Below, piece after piece: positions 1 to 7,339 of a DNA stretch of 11,336 nt. This DNA comes from Acanthamoeba sp. SK_2022b. Taxonomy: Eukaryota; Discosea; Longamoebia; Acanthamoebidae. Every line of letters begins with the position of its first letter. The first letter of the stretch is position 1. The stretch is taken from assembly GCA_027943245.1 (NCBI GenBank), contig JANDJZ010000600.1, forward strand, positions 1-11,336. Reading direction: 5' to 3'. A program made the translations under genes and the position numbers. The notes under the pieces were generated by a model that saw only the letters and a list, made by a program, of their open reading frames with translations, was not told the DNA's origin and made no database searches.

Positions 1-1
1 T

Positions 2-692
2 GGACCACTACCAGTAGCTATGCCATAAGGCAAGCTGTACTATGTGTCATTAATTAATGACTACAGCTGCTATGCCACAATCTCACCTCATCTGTAACAG
101 CAGCAAGGTAAGCAAGTCACTCAGGCATTTTCTTGAGTCAGCAGGCATTGATCAATGATGCAGAGTGCTGCAGAGCAACAAGGGGGCAAATACACAAGCA
201 CTGTGGTTCAGCGCTACCTAGTCAAGAGGAGGATCACCCACAAGAGGACACCAGCTTGCGCACCTGAGCACAATGGAGTAGCAGAACACTTTAACCGCAC
301 TCTGCTAGAGATGGTTAGGTGCATGCTTCAAGACAAAGGGATGTCCTTCGTCTTGAAGCATGTCAACGAAGTACTGGTGAGAAGCTGCACTTATGGCCTG
401 CACAATTGAACAACCAACTACCTACAACAGCAAACTACTCAACACCCCCCTCAACCAATGGTCTGGTGAGAACAAATTGCACGTAGATATCAGTCATCTA
501 CTCCGGTTTGGCCAACACGTCAAGGTGCTCACCAACCTGGTAGGTAGAAACAAGCTTGCAGACCAAATGTGTCTTGGAATCTATCTCAGTCCAGCATGAG
601 CAAACACCTTGCATCACTGGACCCTGAAGAATAAAGTGTTAGAGACAAGGGACGTGTTGTTTAATGTCCCAGAGGGCTGCACACTGGAAAGC
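2..692 (+). pseudogene. Copia integrase core, broken
   Basis: Frame 2 opens with GPLPVAMP, a stop, then GKLYYVSLINDYS, matching the copia integrase stretch around the second catalytic Asp. An ORF at 155-409 continues with the block ending in PEHNGVAEHFNRTLLEMVR, equivalent to the NGVAER-NRTL signature that contains the catalytic Glu. After a frame change, LLRFGQHVKV (about 496-525) and LETRDVLFN (about 640-666) match the conserved integrase C-terminal sequence. At least two stops (near 26 and 113) and several frame changes break it. It would have inserted the cDNA copy into the host chromosome; no functional protein can be made from this sequence. Confidence 0.85.
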
Positions 693-770
693 TGCCATGT
701 GAGATGAGTACAACATGATTATGGTGAATGGTATGTTCAAACTTCCCTCCCCCCACTGAGGAAGCTCATT

Positions 771-1270
771 GACACCAAGTGGCTGTTCAAGATCATGCGC
801 CAAGCAGATGGCTCAATTTACTGGTTGCTGGATATCAGTTGAGGAGAACTACATGTGTCAACCTGAGTTTTGTGGACAAGGGGTGATTGGACCATGTCTG
901 TCTGCTATCAGGCACCCCTAGAGTGGAATTGGATGCTCAATGTGCACCTGCATGAGTGAGGATTCATGCTGATGTGTGCTGACCTGTACATGAAATCAAG
1001 TATGAAGGCAAGCACACAGCCTACGCAGTGGTCTACGTCAATGACTGTGTCATCTACGTACCAGAGCAGTCTTTGCCCAGTATCAAGAAAGTGCTGCACA
1101 ACAGATTCAAAATGATCAACCTCGGCATCACAACTTCAATCCTGTCACTCAATGTAATCCACAATAACAAAGACAGGTCAATACTACTACAACAAGCAGG
1201 CAAGATACAAGAGCTTCTACATGACTTAGGATTCACAGCTTCAAAGGCTGTTGGCACACTGATGGAACCT
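771..1270 (+). pseudogene. Copia reverse transcriptase, broken and internally deleted
   Basis: At 771 the frame reads DTKWLFKIMRQADGS, the N-terminal RT motif of copia (TKWVFK-like). Only about 30 bases later comes VEENYMCQPEF, which in intact elements lies some 60-70 residues further on. The segment in between, including the first catalytic Asp of the polymerase, is therefore missing. The ORF from 1028 reads VVYVNDCVIYV, the YVDD active-site box with Asn in place of the first Asp. It continues through FKMINLG and the ILLQQAGKIQELL block into the RT/RNase H linker. The altered catalytic box and the deletion both argue against activity. Confidence 0.85.
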
Positions 1271-1330
1271 GGCCTCCAGCTTCCTTCACTCAAGAAGACA
1301 CCACCAGTTTGTTGGCATCCCATACTGGTT

Positions 1331-1784
1331 GGCCATACACAACATGTGTACTCAGTAGGCATCTGCGCAAGTCAACGCCTGGCATCCTCTACACGATTGC
1401 AGGCAGCCCAGTCTACTGGGGAGCAAAGAACCAATCCTGCATAGCTACATCAACCACTGAAGTCAAACCCAACACACTGGCCAAAGCACACAATCTTCCT
1501 TGGCCATTTCTACAAAAACTTAGGTCTCAATCAAGCAAGCTGAATACCCATCTACAGTCAACAAAAGCACACTGATGATCACAACCTCACAACCTGGCAA
1601 GTACCACCAATTGAAGAACTACAGCATCAAACTGGCGCTGGTACGCAAGAACCTAGCCAACAAGACAATTAGTCTACATCACATGTCCATGGCCATCATG
1701 CTGGCCAACATGCTCACAAAGGCTCTTGGTAGAGGGCGCGTGAATGACCTATGTGCTGAGTTAAATCTTGTAAGGTGTTCCTGA
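1331..1784 (+). pseudogene. Copia RNase H, broken
   Basis: The frame of the ORF at 1309-1575 reads RKSTPGILYTIAGSPVYWGA followed by QSCIATSTTEVKP. These match the copia RNase H stretch with the S(S)TEAEY active-site region, here with Val-Lys in place of the usual Ala-Glu. The 1575-1784 ORF carries the C-terminal end: YHQLKNYSIKLALVRK and MLANMLTKALGRGRV, equivalent to the ADI-TKAL signature that closes Pol. Two frames are needed, so it is not translatable as one protein. The N-terminal part of RNase H looks shortened between about 1270 and 1330. Confidence 0.82.
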
Positions 1785-1790
1785 TACTGT

Positions 1791-1799
1791 TATGGGGCA
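1791..1799 (+). other. Polypurine-like tract before the 3' LTR
   Basis: A short purine-rich run containing GGGG lies just upstream of a TG dinucleotide, shortly after the end of Pol. This is where plus-strand DNA synthesis is primed in LTR retrotransposons. The run is short and interrupted, so the call is positional. Confidence 0.45.
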
Positions 1800-2015
1800 T
1801 GTTGTGAGTTACCTTATTAGGTACTCTGAGCAACAGTAACTCTGGAACATGAGGTAGGACTTAATGAGCTGCTAGCACATTAAGGCATGCCTCAAGTTTA
1901 GGAGTTATGTTGTAGCACTGTCTACAACAATATATTCAACAGCAATAAAACCAGAGATAACCCTGTTCTCTCTCACTTCATACTCCACTCTTCACACACA
2001 GCGTATATCACAAGA
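1800..2015 (+). repeat. Probable 3' LTR of the copia element (right end uncertain)
   Basis: The segment begins TGTTGTGAG, a typical copia LTR start, directly after the polypurine-like tract. It contains AATAAA at 1944-1949, then a CT-rich run, as in copia R-U5 regions. No second LTR is in the window, so the ends cannot be set by comparison. The 3' end dissolves into the CAC/CAA satellite at about 2015. Confidence 0.6.
1944..1949 (+). promoter_or_regulatory. Polyadenylation signal AATAAA within the LTR
   Basis: A canonical AATAAA hexamer sits about 145 bases into the putative LTR, followed by a CT-rich segment, where an LTR retrotransposon RNA would be cleaved and polyadenylated. Confidence 0.5.
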
Positions 2016-2535
2016 ACCATCACCACTACATCACCAACACAACACCGTCATCACAACACCACCACCACAACATCACCACCACACCACAACAACACAACCA
2101 CAACATCACCACCACCACAACATCCCCACACCACTACCACACAACCACCACACCACTACAACACCACCACAAACATTACCACAACATCACCACCACACAC
2201 ACCACCACAACATCACCACACCACCGCCACAACATCACAACACCACATCACCACAACACCATAACTACAGCATCGCCACACCACCACACCATCACCACAA
2301 CACCAGCACAACACCATACCATCACCCACAACACCAGAACAACAGCACCACACCACCACAACATCACCACAACATCACTACCATAGCACCACAACATAAC
2401 CACAACAGCACCACCACAACATCACCACACCACTACCACACAATCAAACACCACCACAACAGCACCACCACACCATCACCACAACACCAGCACAACAGCA
2501 CCACACCACCACAACATCACAACCGCACTACAAAC
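2016..2535 (+). repeat. CAC/CAA-rich imperfect satellite
   Basis: About 520 bases made almost only of C and A on this strand, built from variants of CAC, CAA and CATCAC with a loose period of three and longer recurring phrases such as ACCACCACAACATC. G is nearly absent, so there is extreme strand asymmetry. No open protein-coding frame is convincing. The repeat starts inside what should be the end of the LTR and may have expanded from it. Confidence 0.9.
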
Positions 2536-2840
2536 ACCACAGACCCTGGGAGGGGACCCCTTCCCAAATTGGGTGAAGTAGTGTTGTGGTGTTGTTATGT
2601 AGTGTAGTGTGGTGACTGGGGAGAAAATCAAATTGGATCAAGTGATCACTCCACTGGGGAGGTTGCAGTTGGGATTGGGCTGTCCAGCCTTGCATACTGA
2701 TGAACAAACCACTTATCAAAGGTGGTCAAACTCCTTGTCATTTGTTGGGCTCCTAAACATTGCTAGTCTGGATGCAATGACATCAACATGCTTTATTTAC
2801 CTGATCACCGTTTTTTGTTTTGATGCAGCTGTATTACTGT
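2536..2840. other. No gene recognised
   Basis: Roughly 300 bases of mixed-composition, CpG-poor DNA between the satellite and an AG microsatellite. A plus-strand open stretch (2609-2842, 77 codons) has no recognisable motif and is probably chance. A GTTGTG-rich patch near 2582-2612 looks like a small inverted copy of the CAC/CAA repeat type. Confidence 0.5.
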
Positions 2841-2865
2841 AGAGAGAGAGAGAGAGAGAGAGAGT
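2841..2865 (+). repeat. (AG)n microsatellite
   Basis: Twelve uninterrupted AG units. They mark the left edge of the CpG-depleted block that carries the dioxygenase domain. Confidence 0.95.
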
Positions 2866-2966
2866 GAGGCCTGACTCTTGGTGTTATGTGGCCTCTTGTG
2901 GCAGCTGTGTTGCTGGTGGCACTCATAGCCACTTGCAGCTGGAGGCAGCATCCAGCTCTGCTGGAT

Positions 2967-3541
2967 GATAGGCACATCGCTAAGGGGTGGGAAAAAGTTG
3001 GAGTCAGGACAAAAGAGTGACAGAGAGTGTCATGAGCCCTCCACAAGCCAGTTGCCATGAAGCAACTTGCTCATGTTCAAAAAGGCAACATCACCTGGCC
3101 AGAGGTGGAGCCTTGCACACAGCTCAGGCACACACAACTCACCCAACTCTAAGCTGCCAAAGGGCAGCACCACACTGAGGCCCTCAGCAACATCACAGCA
3201 GTCATGATGCAGGCCAGCATCAGCAGACACATTGAAAGCACATGCATGGAATGGTCTGAAAGGGCACTCCTCCCCAAGATCAAACTCACTGTACCATTTT
3301 GCCAGGCCAGCAAACTCACAATGGAACAGGCTTGACACAATGTCAAAGAGCTTGGCATTGGCAGCAACAAACTCTGCCACACCTGGCAGCAAGAAGTCCC
3401 TGGATTTCCTCAACTTGCGGCCATAGGGCCGCCAGTGGCAAAAGTGGTAGGCCAAGCCTGCTGTCTGGGTGCTCCTGCTGGTCCTGCCTGCCGACATGCC
3501 ACAGGGGCGGCGTCTGTCCTTGCTGTTCGATAGAGCAAAGA
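2967..3541 (-). pseudogene. TET/JBP-type 2-oxoglutarate/Fe(II) DNA-base dioxygenase domain, interrupted
   Basis: The minus-strand frame (open 3608-3030) reads like a TET/JBP oxygenase, the family that hydroxylates thymine or 5-methylcytosine in DNA. The order is: FNVSADAGLHHDCCD with the Fe-binding H-x-D (codons at 3209-3207 and 3203-3201); GLSVVLPFGSLELGELCVPE, the conserved strand pair; LHLWPGDVAFLN; then LLHGN with the distal iron His at 3059-3057. HxD to distal His is 50 residues, a spacing I recall for JBP and Naegleria Tet-like proteins. Nine residues after that His the frame meets TGA (3032-3030), then continues HSLSLFCPDSN. In the family this place reads R-x-S-(L/V), where Arg grips 2-oxoglutarate. 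The N-terminus is unclear: codons before about 3541 are simple repeat. All Arg codons checked in the core are AGA/AGG. It could be a pseudogene, a recent single mutation or a sequencing error. Confidence 0.75.
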
Positions 3542-3555
3542 GCAAAGTTGGGCGT

Positions 3556-3604
3556 CGTGTTGTGTCGTGTGTCGTGTGCGTGTGTCGTGTGTCGTGTGTC
3601 GTGA
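3556..3604 (+). repeat. GTGTC-type short tandem repeat
   Basis: Imperfect repeats of TGTGTCG(TG), lying just inside a possible GT donor at 3610-3609 of the minus-strand gene. They separate the CpG-rich host exon from the CpG-poor dioxygenase block. Confidence 0.85.
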
Positions 3605-3610
3605 GCATAC

Positions 3611-3787
3611 AACGGTAGGAATGATGGTTTCGACGTACAAGTGGTAGAGGCTGGTGGGGCTGGCGTAGGGGAGGAGGGTGGCGGGCGAGCAGCCCAGCGT
3701 GACGTTGAGCTGGAGCTTGTCAAACGCCGCGTTAATGAACTCCTTCGTTTGGCTGCCCCGCGGCGTCAAGAAGTTGTCCGCGTCACG
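3611..3787 (-). CDS. 3'-most recognisable exon of the minus-strand gene (unknown function)
   Basis: A 59-codon block starts after AG (acceptor ending in GAAG) and ends before a GT donor (GTATGC at 3610-3605), exactly divisible by three. It encodes RDADNFLTPRGSQTKEFINA and ends LYVETIIPTV. Codon use is GC-rich like the other exons of this strand, and unlike the neighbouring dioxygenase block. I do not recognise the domain. What should follow the donor is occupied by simple repeat and then CpG-poor DNA, so the gene may be cut off here or may have an insertion in its next intron. Linkage to the upstream exons (4503-5876) is inferred from strand and composition. Confidence 0.5.
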
Positions 3788-3860
3788 CTTCACACACACA
3801 GCTCACCCCGCGCCTTATTGCAGCCTCGCCCGAACTTAAAATGGCATGTTAAAGGAGTTA

Positions 3861-3985
3861 TCTCTCTCCCCGGCTTCGCGCATGGCTTCATCTCCTGCTC
3901 AAGGCCGGAGAGGGAGTCGCCCAAGCGCGCAAGCTCGATGAGCACCGACAGCGCGCCAATGTCCGAGAGCTTCTCGTGGACGGCG
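3861..3985 (-). CDS. Probable exon of the minus-strand gene (unknown function)
   Basis: The minus-strand frame reads KLSDIGALSVLIELARLGDS then LSGLEQEMK, an amphipathic helical pattern with GC-rich codons. A stop lies just upstream in frame, so an acceptor must fall near 3980-3988; its phase does not directly match the donor at 4502, so at least one exon between them is missing from my model. Its left part (3861-3889) and core (3913-3957) have inverted, mutated copies at 6754-6782 and 6548-6598. Function is not recognised. Confidence 0.4.
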
Positions 3986-4037
3986 GGGGCTCATGATGAT
4001 CTGGCCGCCGTGAGTCATGGGCCGTGGTGATGCACGC

Positions 4038-4099
4038 TGCCGCGTTCACCACCGGTCGACTGCACTGCTCCCCCGATCAAGGCAGCACACGTGTGCTTG
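4038..4099 (+). repeat. 62-bp direct repeat, copy 1
   Basis: Nearly identical to 6224-6286 on the same strand: both run from TGCCGCGTTCACCACC to GTGCTTG, with one C indel and one G/A difference. Outside this core the flanks diverge quickly. It lies between candidate exons of the minus-strand gene. No coding role is evident. Confidence 0.9.
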
Positions 4100-4500
4100 C
4101 CCCACCGCACTAGGGCCCTCCGCCAGCCGATGGCAGCCATGGATGCTGCTCTCGCCAATGACGCGCCGCGCGGCTCGTGCCCCAAATTCGAGGTCCGCGC
4201 CACAGCTTCGCGGCGACGCGGCCTTGTGCGCGGCTCACTTCTCTCGGGGCATCACGAAGCGATGGCAACTGCATTTCCTCCCTTGTATTTGATGTTCGTT
4301 TTGAACATCCAATCCGCTCAAACACCAACAAACATGATGGGGCACTTCCGCAGCGCTCATGTCCTCTCTTGATCAGTGCCAGCAACGCCGCCTCCCTCCC
4401 TGTGTGCCGTCGCAGCGTCAGTTGGACCGTTGCCCGTGTGCCTTCGTTCATTGTGTGCGCGCGGTTCATGCAGAGAGGGGGGTAGGCGCGCAGTTTGCGT
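4100..4500. other. No exon firmly placed
   Basis: About 400 CpG-rich bases after the exon ending at 4503. The minus strand stays open from 4637 to 4110, and a stretch encoding EAALLALIKRGHERC (about 4400-4355) could be an exon entered at an AG, in phase with the donor at 4502. Splice sites are too ambiguous to assert it. Confidence 0.4.
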
Positions 4501-4502
4501 AC

Positions 4503-4656
4503 CGACAGCAGGCCAGTAGTTCTGCAGGCGTCAGCCCGTCGGTGATCGCAGCCAAACTTGTCCCCCCCCCACCACCACGTCCGCCGCAAAGGGCACCTTG
4601 CGCCTTTGTTCCAGTTCTGATGCCGCGTTGCCATCACCAGTCACACGCATAACATA

Positions 4657-4719
<63 letters not shown>

Positions 4720-4908
4720 GACGTGACCTACACTCAACTGGCGTTGAGTGTTGGCTGCCGGGAGAGAGAGAGAGAGGGGTACCGATGGTTGGCCAACGCG
4801 CATTCCTGGGCACGCAGCACGAGCATGTCGCCCAAGGACACAACAGTGTCGGCATCGATGAATGGCATCTTGCGCACGGCGATCTATGGACACCGAAACA
4901 AAGAAATC

Positions 4909-4955
<47 letters not shown>

Positions 4956-5876
4956 GGGGGGGAGGGAGCTCGGTGCCGACCTGGAATTTTCCAAGGCCCT
5001 GAATCAGAAGCCGCACTTGGTCGTTGCCCTTCTCGTCCAAGCTGCCGTAGAACATGGCGCTTGCTTCGGCGATATCTGCGACCATAGAAGAGTGAGATAG
5101 ACCAACGAAGGCCACGCATATACGGCGCGTGTGCATTGATTGGCGCGGGCGGATGGGCAAAGAAGAGAACCGATGAGATTCATGTGCTTGATCGCAGCGG
5201 CGAGCGGCCGCAAGTCTGACGGAAGGAGCTTGAAGTCTGGCGGCGTCTGGTCCCATGTCTGGCTCAGGGCCGCAACAGCCGTGCCAAAGTCCTACGGTTC
5301 TCAATAAAATTAATAATTAATTATAAATAAGAAAATGGCTAAAAATTGAACATCTGCAAAGTACCTTGCGCGCCTCTTCGGTGAGCACAAAGATGTTGGG
5401 GGGGGGGGGCGAGTTCCTGAAGGCGAGCAAACAGATCCGCGACGCTGATCCTCTGGCGCAGGTCGTAGCTGTTGTCCAGCTCGTGGTCCAGAAGGCATTT
5501 CTGACGGGAAAACGGTTTCACGTCGAGCCCACGCAGCGTGAGGCCGGAGGGAGGAGACACTGAAAAGCCACGCTTGCTTGTGATGGACTACGCACGGCGA
5601 ACTTCTGCAGCAGGGCGCGCTTGAGGGCGTGCCAGAACTGGGGAGAGGTGTGGTGTCGACCGAGCATCTTGTTGAGGTACTTGCCAAACCTGAAGAAGGC
5701 GGCGCGTAGCCTCTGTGACGTGAGTGTCAGGCTGCAGGCTCGACCCCGACTCGCGGAGGGCAGGCCGCAGAGGGGGGTTGCCAGTACCGGGGCTATGGGG
5801 AACGTCGTTGGACTTGACTAGCTCAGGGCGAGGAAGCAGGTTGAACAAGATGGTGATGCCCTTCTTCTTCATTGTG
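4503..5876 (-). CDS. Multi-exon gene, core exons, helical protein of unknown function
   Basis: Seven exons on the minus strand. Exon a is 5876-about 5788 (MKKKGITILFNLLPRPELV); b 5712-5592 (RLRAAFFRFGKYLNKMLG); c 5559-5365 (LTLRGLDVKPF to TEEARK); d 5291-5171 (DFGTAVAALSQTWDQ); e 5075-4981 (DIAEASAMFYGSLDEKG); f 4883-4783 (IAVRKMPFIDADTVVSLGDM to ALANH); g 4616-4503 (TSLAAITDGLTPAELLACC). The GT donors and AG acceptors join b-c, d-e, e-f and f-g in matching phase (1, 1, 0, 2); c-d joins in phase 0 only if the C12 run at 5398-5409 is one base shorter. The a-b junction is not resolved in phase. The product is Leu/Ala-rich and helical. Weak resemblance to BAR-type or Bro1-type helices was not enough to name it. 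Introns hold CT, CA and GT microsatellites; the 73-base c-d intron is AT-rich. Confidence 0.7.
4659..4715 (+). repeat. (CA)n microsatellite
   Basis: About 27 CA units inside the intron between exons f and g of the minus-strand gene; on the sense strand it reads as (TG)n shortly before the acceptor region. Confidence 0.95.
4911..4955 (+). repeat. Compound (GT)n(GA)n microsatellite
   Basis: A GT run of about 12 units passes straight into a GA run of about 10 units. It fills the intron between exons e and f, reading (TC)n(AC)n on the sense strand. Confidence 0.95.
5398..5409 (+). other. G12 homopolymer that shifts the minus-strand reading frame
   Basis: Twelve consecutive G (C12 on the sense strand) fall inside exon c, in a Pro run. 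Upstream the frame is convincing (VADLFARLQELAPPP). Downstream the convincing frame (NIFVLTEEARK, then an in-phase splice to DFGTAV) is offset by one base. Eleven or fourteen C would keep it open. Confidence 0.8.
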
Positions 5877-5957
5877 CTACACGCGCGTACAGCAGCACAA
5901 AGACAACATAGCGCGTTAGCAGTGGGCTTGCGTGTGCAAGTGGAAGGAGCGACGCAC

Positions 5958-6051
5958 TTGGCGGGCGAGGGTCGCTCGGGCGGGAACGTGCGGGCAAAAT
6001 CCTTGTTGAAGAACACTGTTCGTCCTTGTTGAAAAAACCGAGCAGGAGCAA
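5958..6051 (-). CDS. Probable upstream exon of the minus-strand gene
   Basis: The frame reads VFFNKDFARTFPPERPSPA up to a GTGCGT donor at 5957-5952. Its phase-2 end is completed by the single base left after the acceptor at 5877 (GTGTAG), so exon a would continue in frame through its own Met. If this splice is real, the Met at 5872 is internal. The acceptor side of this exon is not determined, and the right limit given is where the tandem-like TTCAACAAGGA phrases begin. Function unknown. Confidence 0.45.
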
Positions 6052-6223
6052 GCGGCGGCGTAGACCCTACCACGACGTAGTAGCGTCCATCAAGGCCGCG
6101 GTGGCCTTCGCGGGGTTCGCCATCCCCGCTCCGACCTCGCCGTCACGCGCCTGCGCTCTGCACAAGAGGGCGAGGGTCGCGACGATAGATGAGGTCAAGA
6201 TGGGCCGCGGCACTGCTCGAACT

Positions 6224-6286
6224 TGCCGCGTTCACCACCGGTCGACTGCACTGCTCCCCCCGATCAAGGCAGCACACATGTGCTTG
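6224..6286 (+). repeat. 63-bp direct repeat, copy 2
   Basis: Second copy of the 4038-4099 sequence, same orientation, about 2.2 kb away, with one extra C and one G-to-A change. Adjacent sequence does not match the first copy. Confidence 0.9.
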
Positions 6287-6447
6287 AGAACCGGTGACCC
6301 GAAAAAGAAGAGAGAGAGAATGCGGCGTGAGGTGTCGATGTCCCTCCCCCCCCGCGGGCCATCGGCTTCCTTCACTTGGCCTTTGGGCTTCCGATTCTTC
6401 GTTGTTGGCCACCACCGTCCGTGTACATACACTCGCTCTCCTCCCTT

Positions 6448-6496
6448 TGCGCAGAGGGCGGCGAGCCATCTCCCGTGTTGGCTCGCCCTCTGCGCA
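6448..6496. repeat. Imperfect inverted repeat (hairpin)
   Basis: The left arm 6448-6467 pairs with the right arm 6480-6496 over 17 bases, with a 3-base bulge (an extra GGC on the left) and a 12-base loop. It is GC-rich, so a stable hairpin is possible in either transcript. It sits in what would be an intron of the minus-strand gene. Confidence 0.8.
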
Positions 6497-6547
6497 GTGA
6501 CCTCGAGCGCCTCGAGCCATGCGGACATCTCCTCCTCCTCCCTGATC

Positions 6548-6598
6548 GGCGCGCTCGCTGTCGGTGCTCGTCGAGCTCGCGCGCGCTTGGGCGACTCC
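6548..6598 (+). repeat. Inverted copy of the 3913-3957 exon-like segment
   Basis: The plus strand here matches the reverse complement of 3913-3957 (GCTGTCGGTGCTCRTCGAGC core and CTTGGGCGACTCC), with CG-dinucleotide insertions that break the frame seen in the other copy. A second matched piece follows at 6754-6782 (copy of 3861-3889). Together they look like a decayed, inverted duplicate of one exon. Confidence 0.75.
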
Positions 6599-6614
6599 CG
6601 CCGCTGGCCTCAAC

Positions 6615-6714
6615 CTTCTGGGCAAGAGCGCGAGCGTGCTTGATCCTCATCTCGATCTTTTCCGGTCGGTCCTCCTCCTTCTTGAGGATGGAGGAGACGA
6701 TGCGCCAGGTGGCC
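6615..6714 (-). CDS. Possible 5' exon of the minus-strand gene (Lys/Glu-rich helix)
   Basis: After GCGCAG (acceptor) the minus strand encodes ATWRIVSSILKKEEDRPEKI and then EMRIKHARALAQK, ending at a GT donor (GTTGAG at 6614). One leading base plus 33 codons gives a clean phase. Charge pattern and codon use suggest a coding helix. It lies upstream of the other minus-strand exons and could belong to the same gene, but no continuous splice path to 6051 was found. The inverted exon copy at 6548-6598 would fall in the following intron. Confidence 0.45.
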
Positions 6715-6784
6715 CTGCGCGAACCGACGACGGCCACAACTGGCCGTGAAGACGAAGCCGTGCGCGAAGCCGGGGAGAGAGAGT

Positions 6785-7300
6785 GGCTATTTCATTAAAT
6801 GGCCCGCTCGCTTCCCCACCCAAAGAAAAGGATGAGAAACTGGTGGCGGAAAATCGTGTTTATTAAAAATTACCTAATTAGGACCAACACGCAAAAATTC
6901 ATCCAGGAAACTGCGATTCCGATGAAATTTCTATAATCACACCCCTACCCAGGCACTTCACGTGGTAGCCTTAGTAACGAGGCATTTCCGGAATGTCCTC
7001 TGGTCTGCAGACCATAAAAACCACGGGCTGGTGGCATTCTTCTTTGCTCCCCCTGTGTGAGCAAGGGGCTGTCCTGGAGGACATTCTGGAGATGCCTGTT
7101 GCAGGACCTTCCTCCAGCACCAGTGTTTGAAAGAGCCTACTAGACCACAAAATAACCAGGCACAGGCACACAAGATATGGAGGTGATACCAGCATCATAG
7201 CTGTTCATGTGAAGTGACTGGGTGGTCCCCTCCATTGCTGGGTGGGGCAGGGAATCAAGTCTTGATGTACCCCTGGTGCCCTAGCCCTCATGGCATCAGT
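6785..7300. other. Mostly non-coding; transition to CpG-poor DNA
   Basis: An AT-rich patch (about 6855-6880) contains AATAAA on the minus strand at 6863-6858, a possible polyadenylation site for a minus-strand transcript. A 75-codon minus-strand ORF (7198-6971) begins MMLVSPPYLVCLCLVILW, which could be a signal or membrane segment, and ends with VCRPEDIPEMPRY. I do not recognise it, and it may be a fragment of a mobile element. Confidence 0.35.
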
Positions 7301-7339
7301 GTGGACATGGACATGAGACATGGGCCATTGTTGTTATTT

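Larger units (their letters stand above)
1..2015 (+). mobile_element. Degenerate Ty1/copia LTR retrotransposon, 3' part
   Basis: Reading the plus strand in shifting frames gives copia Pol in its usual order: integrase, then reverse transcriptase, then RNase H, then a purine-rich tract and a putative 3' LTR. This order (integrase before RT) separates Ty1/copia from Ty3/gypsy. Stops and frameshifts interrupt every domain, and at least one stretch of RT appears deleted, so the copy is dead. Gag, protease and the 5' LTR would lie left of the window. The right limit is not sharp because the LTR end merges with a CAC-rich repeat. Family placement rests on recognised motifs, not on a database search. 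Confidence 0.88.

Noticed and set aside
4562..4570. Second homopolymer frameshift at the C9 run in exon g
   Set aside because: Entering exon g at GCATCAG in phase 2 gives the TSLAAITDG frame directly, so no shift is needed.
4503..5876. Assignment of the minus-strand gene to the Bro1 or sorting-nexin BAR family
   Set aside because: Short stretches (LVLRAQECAL; KFQIAVRKM) recall Bro1 or BAR helices, but the order and surrounding residues do not hold up by eye.
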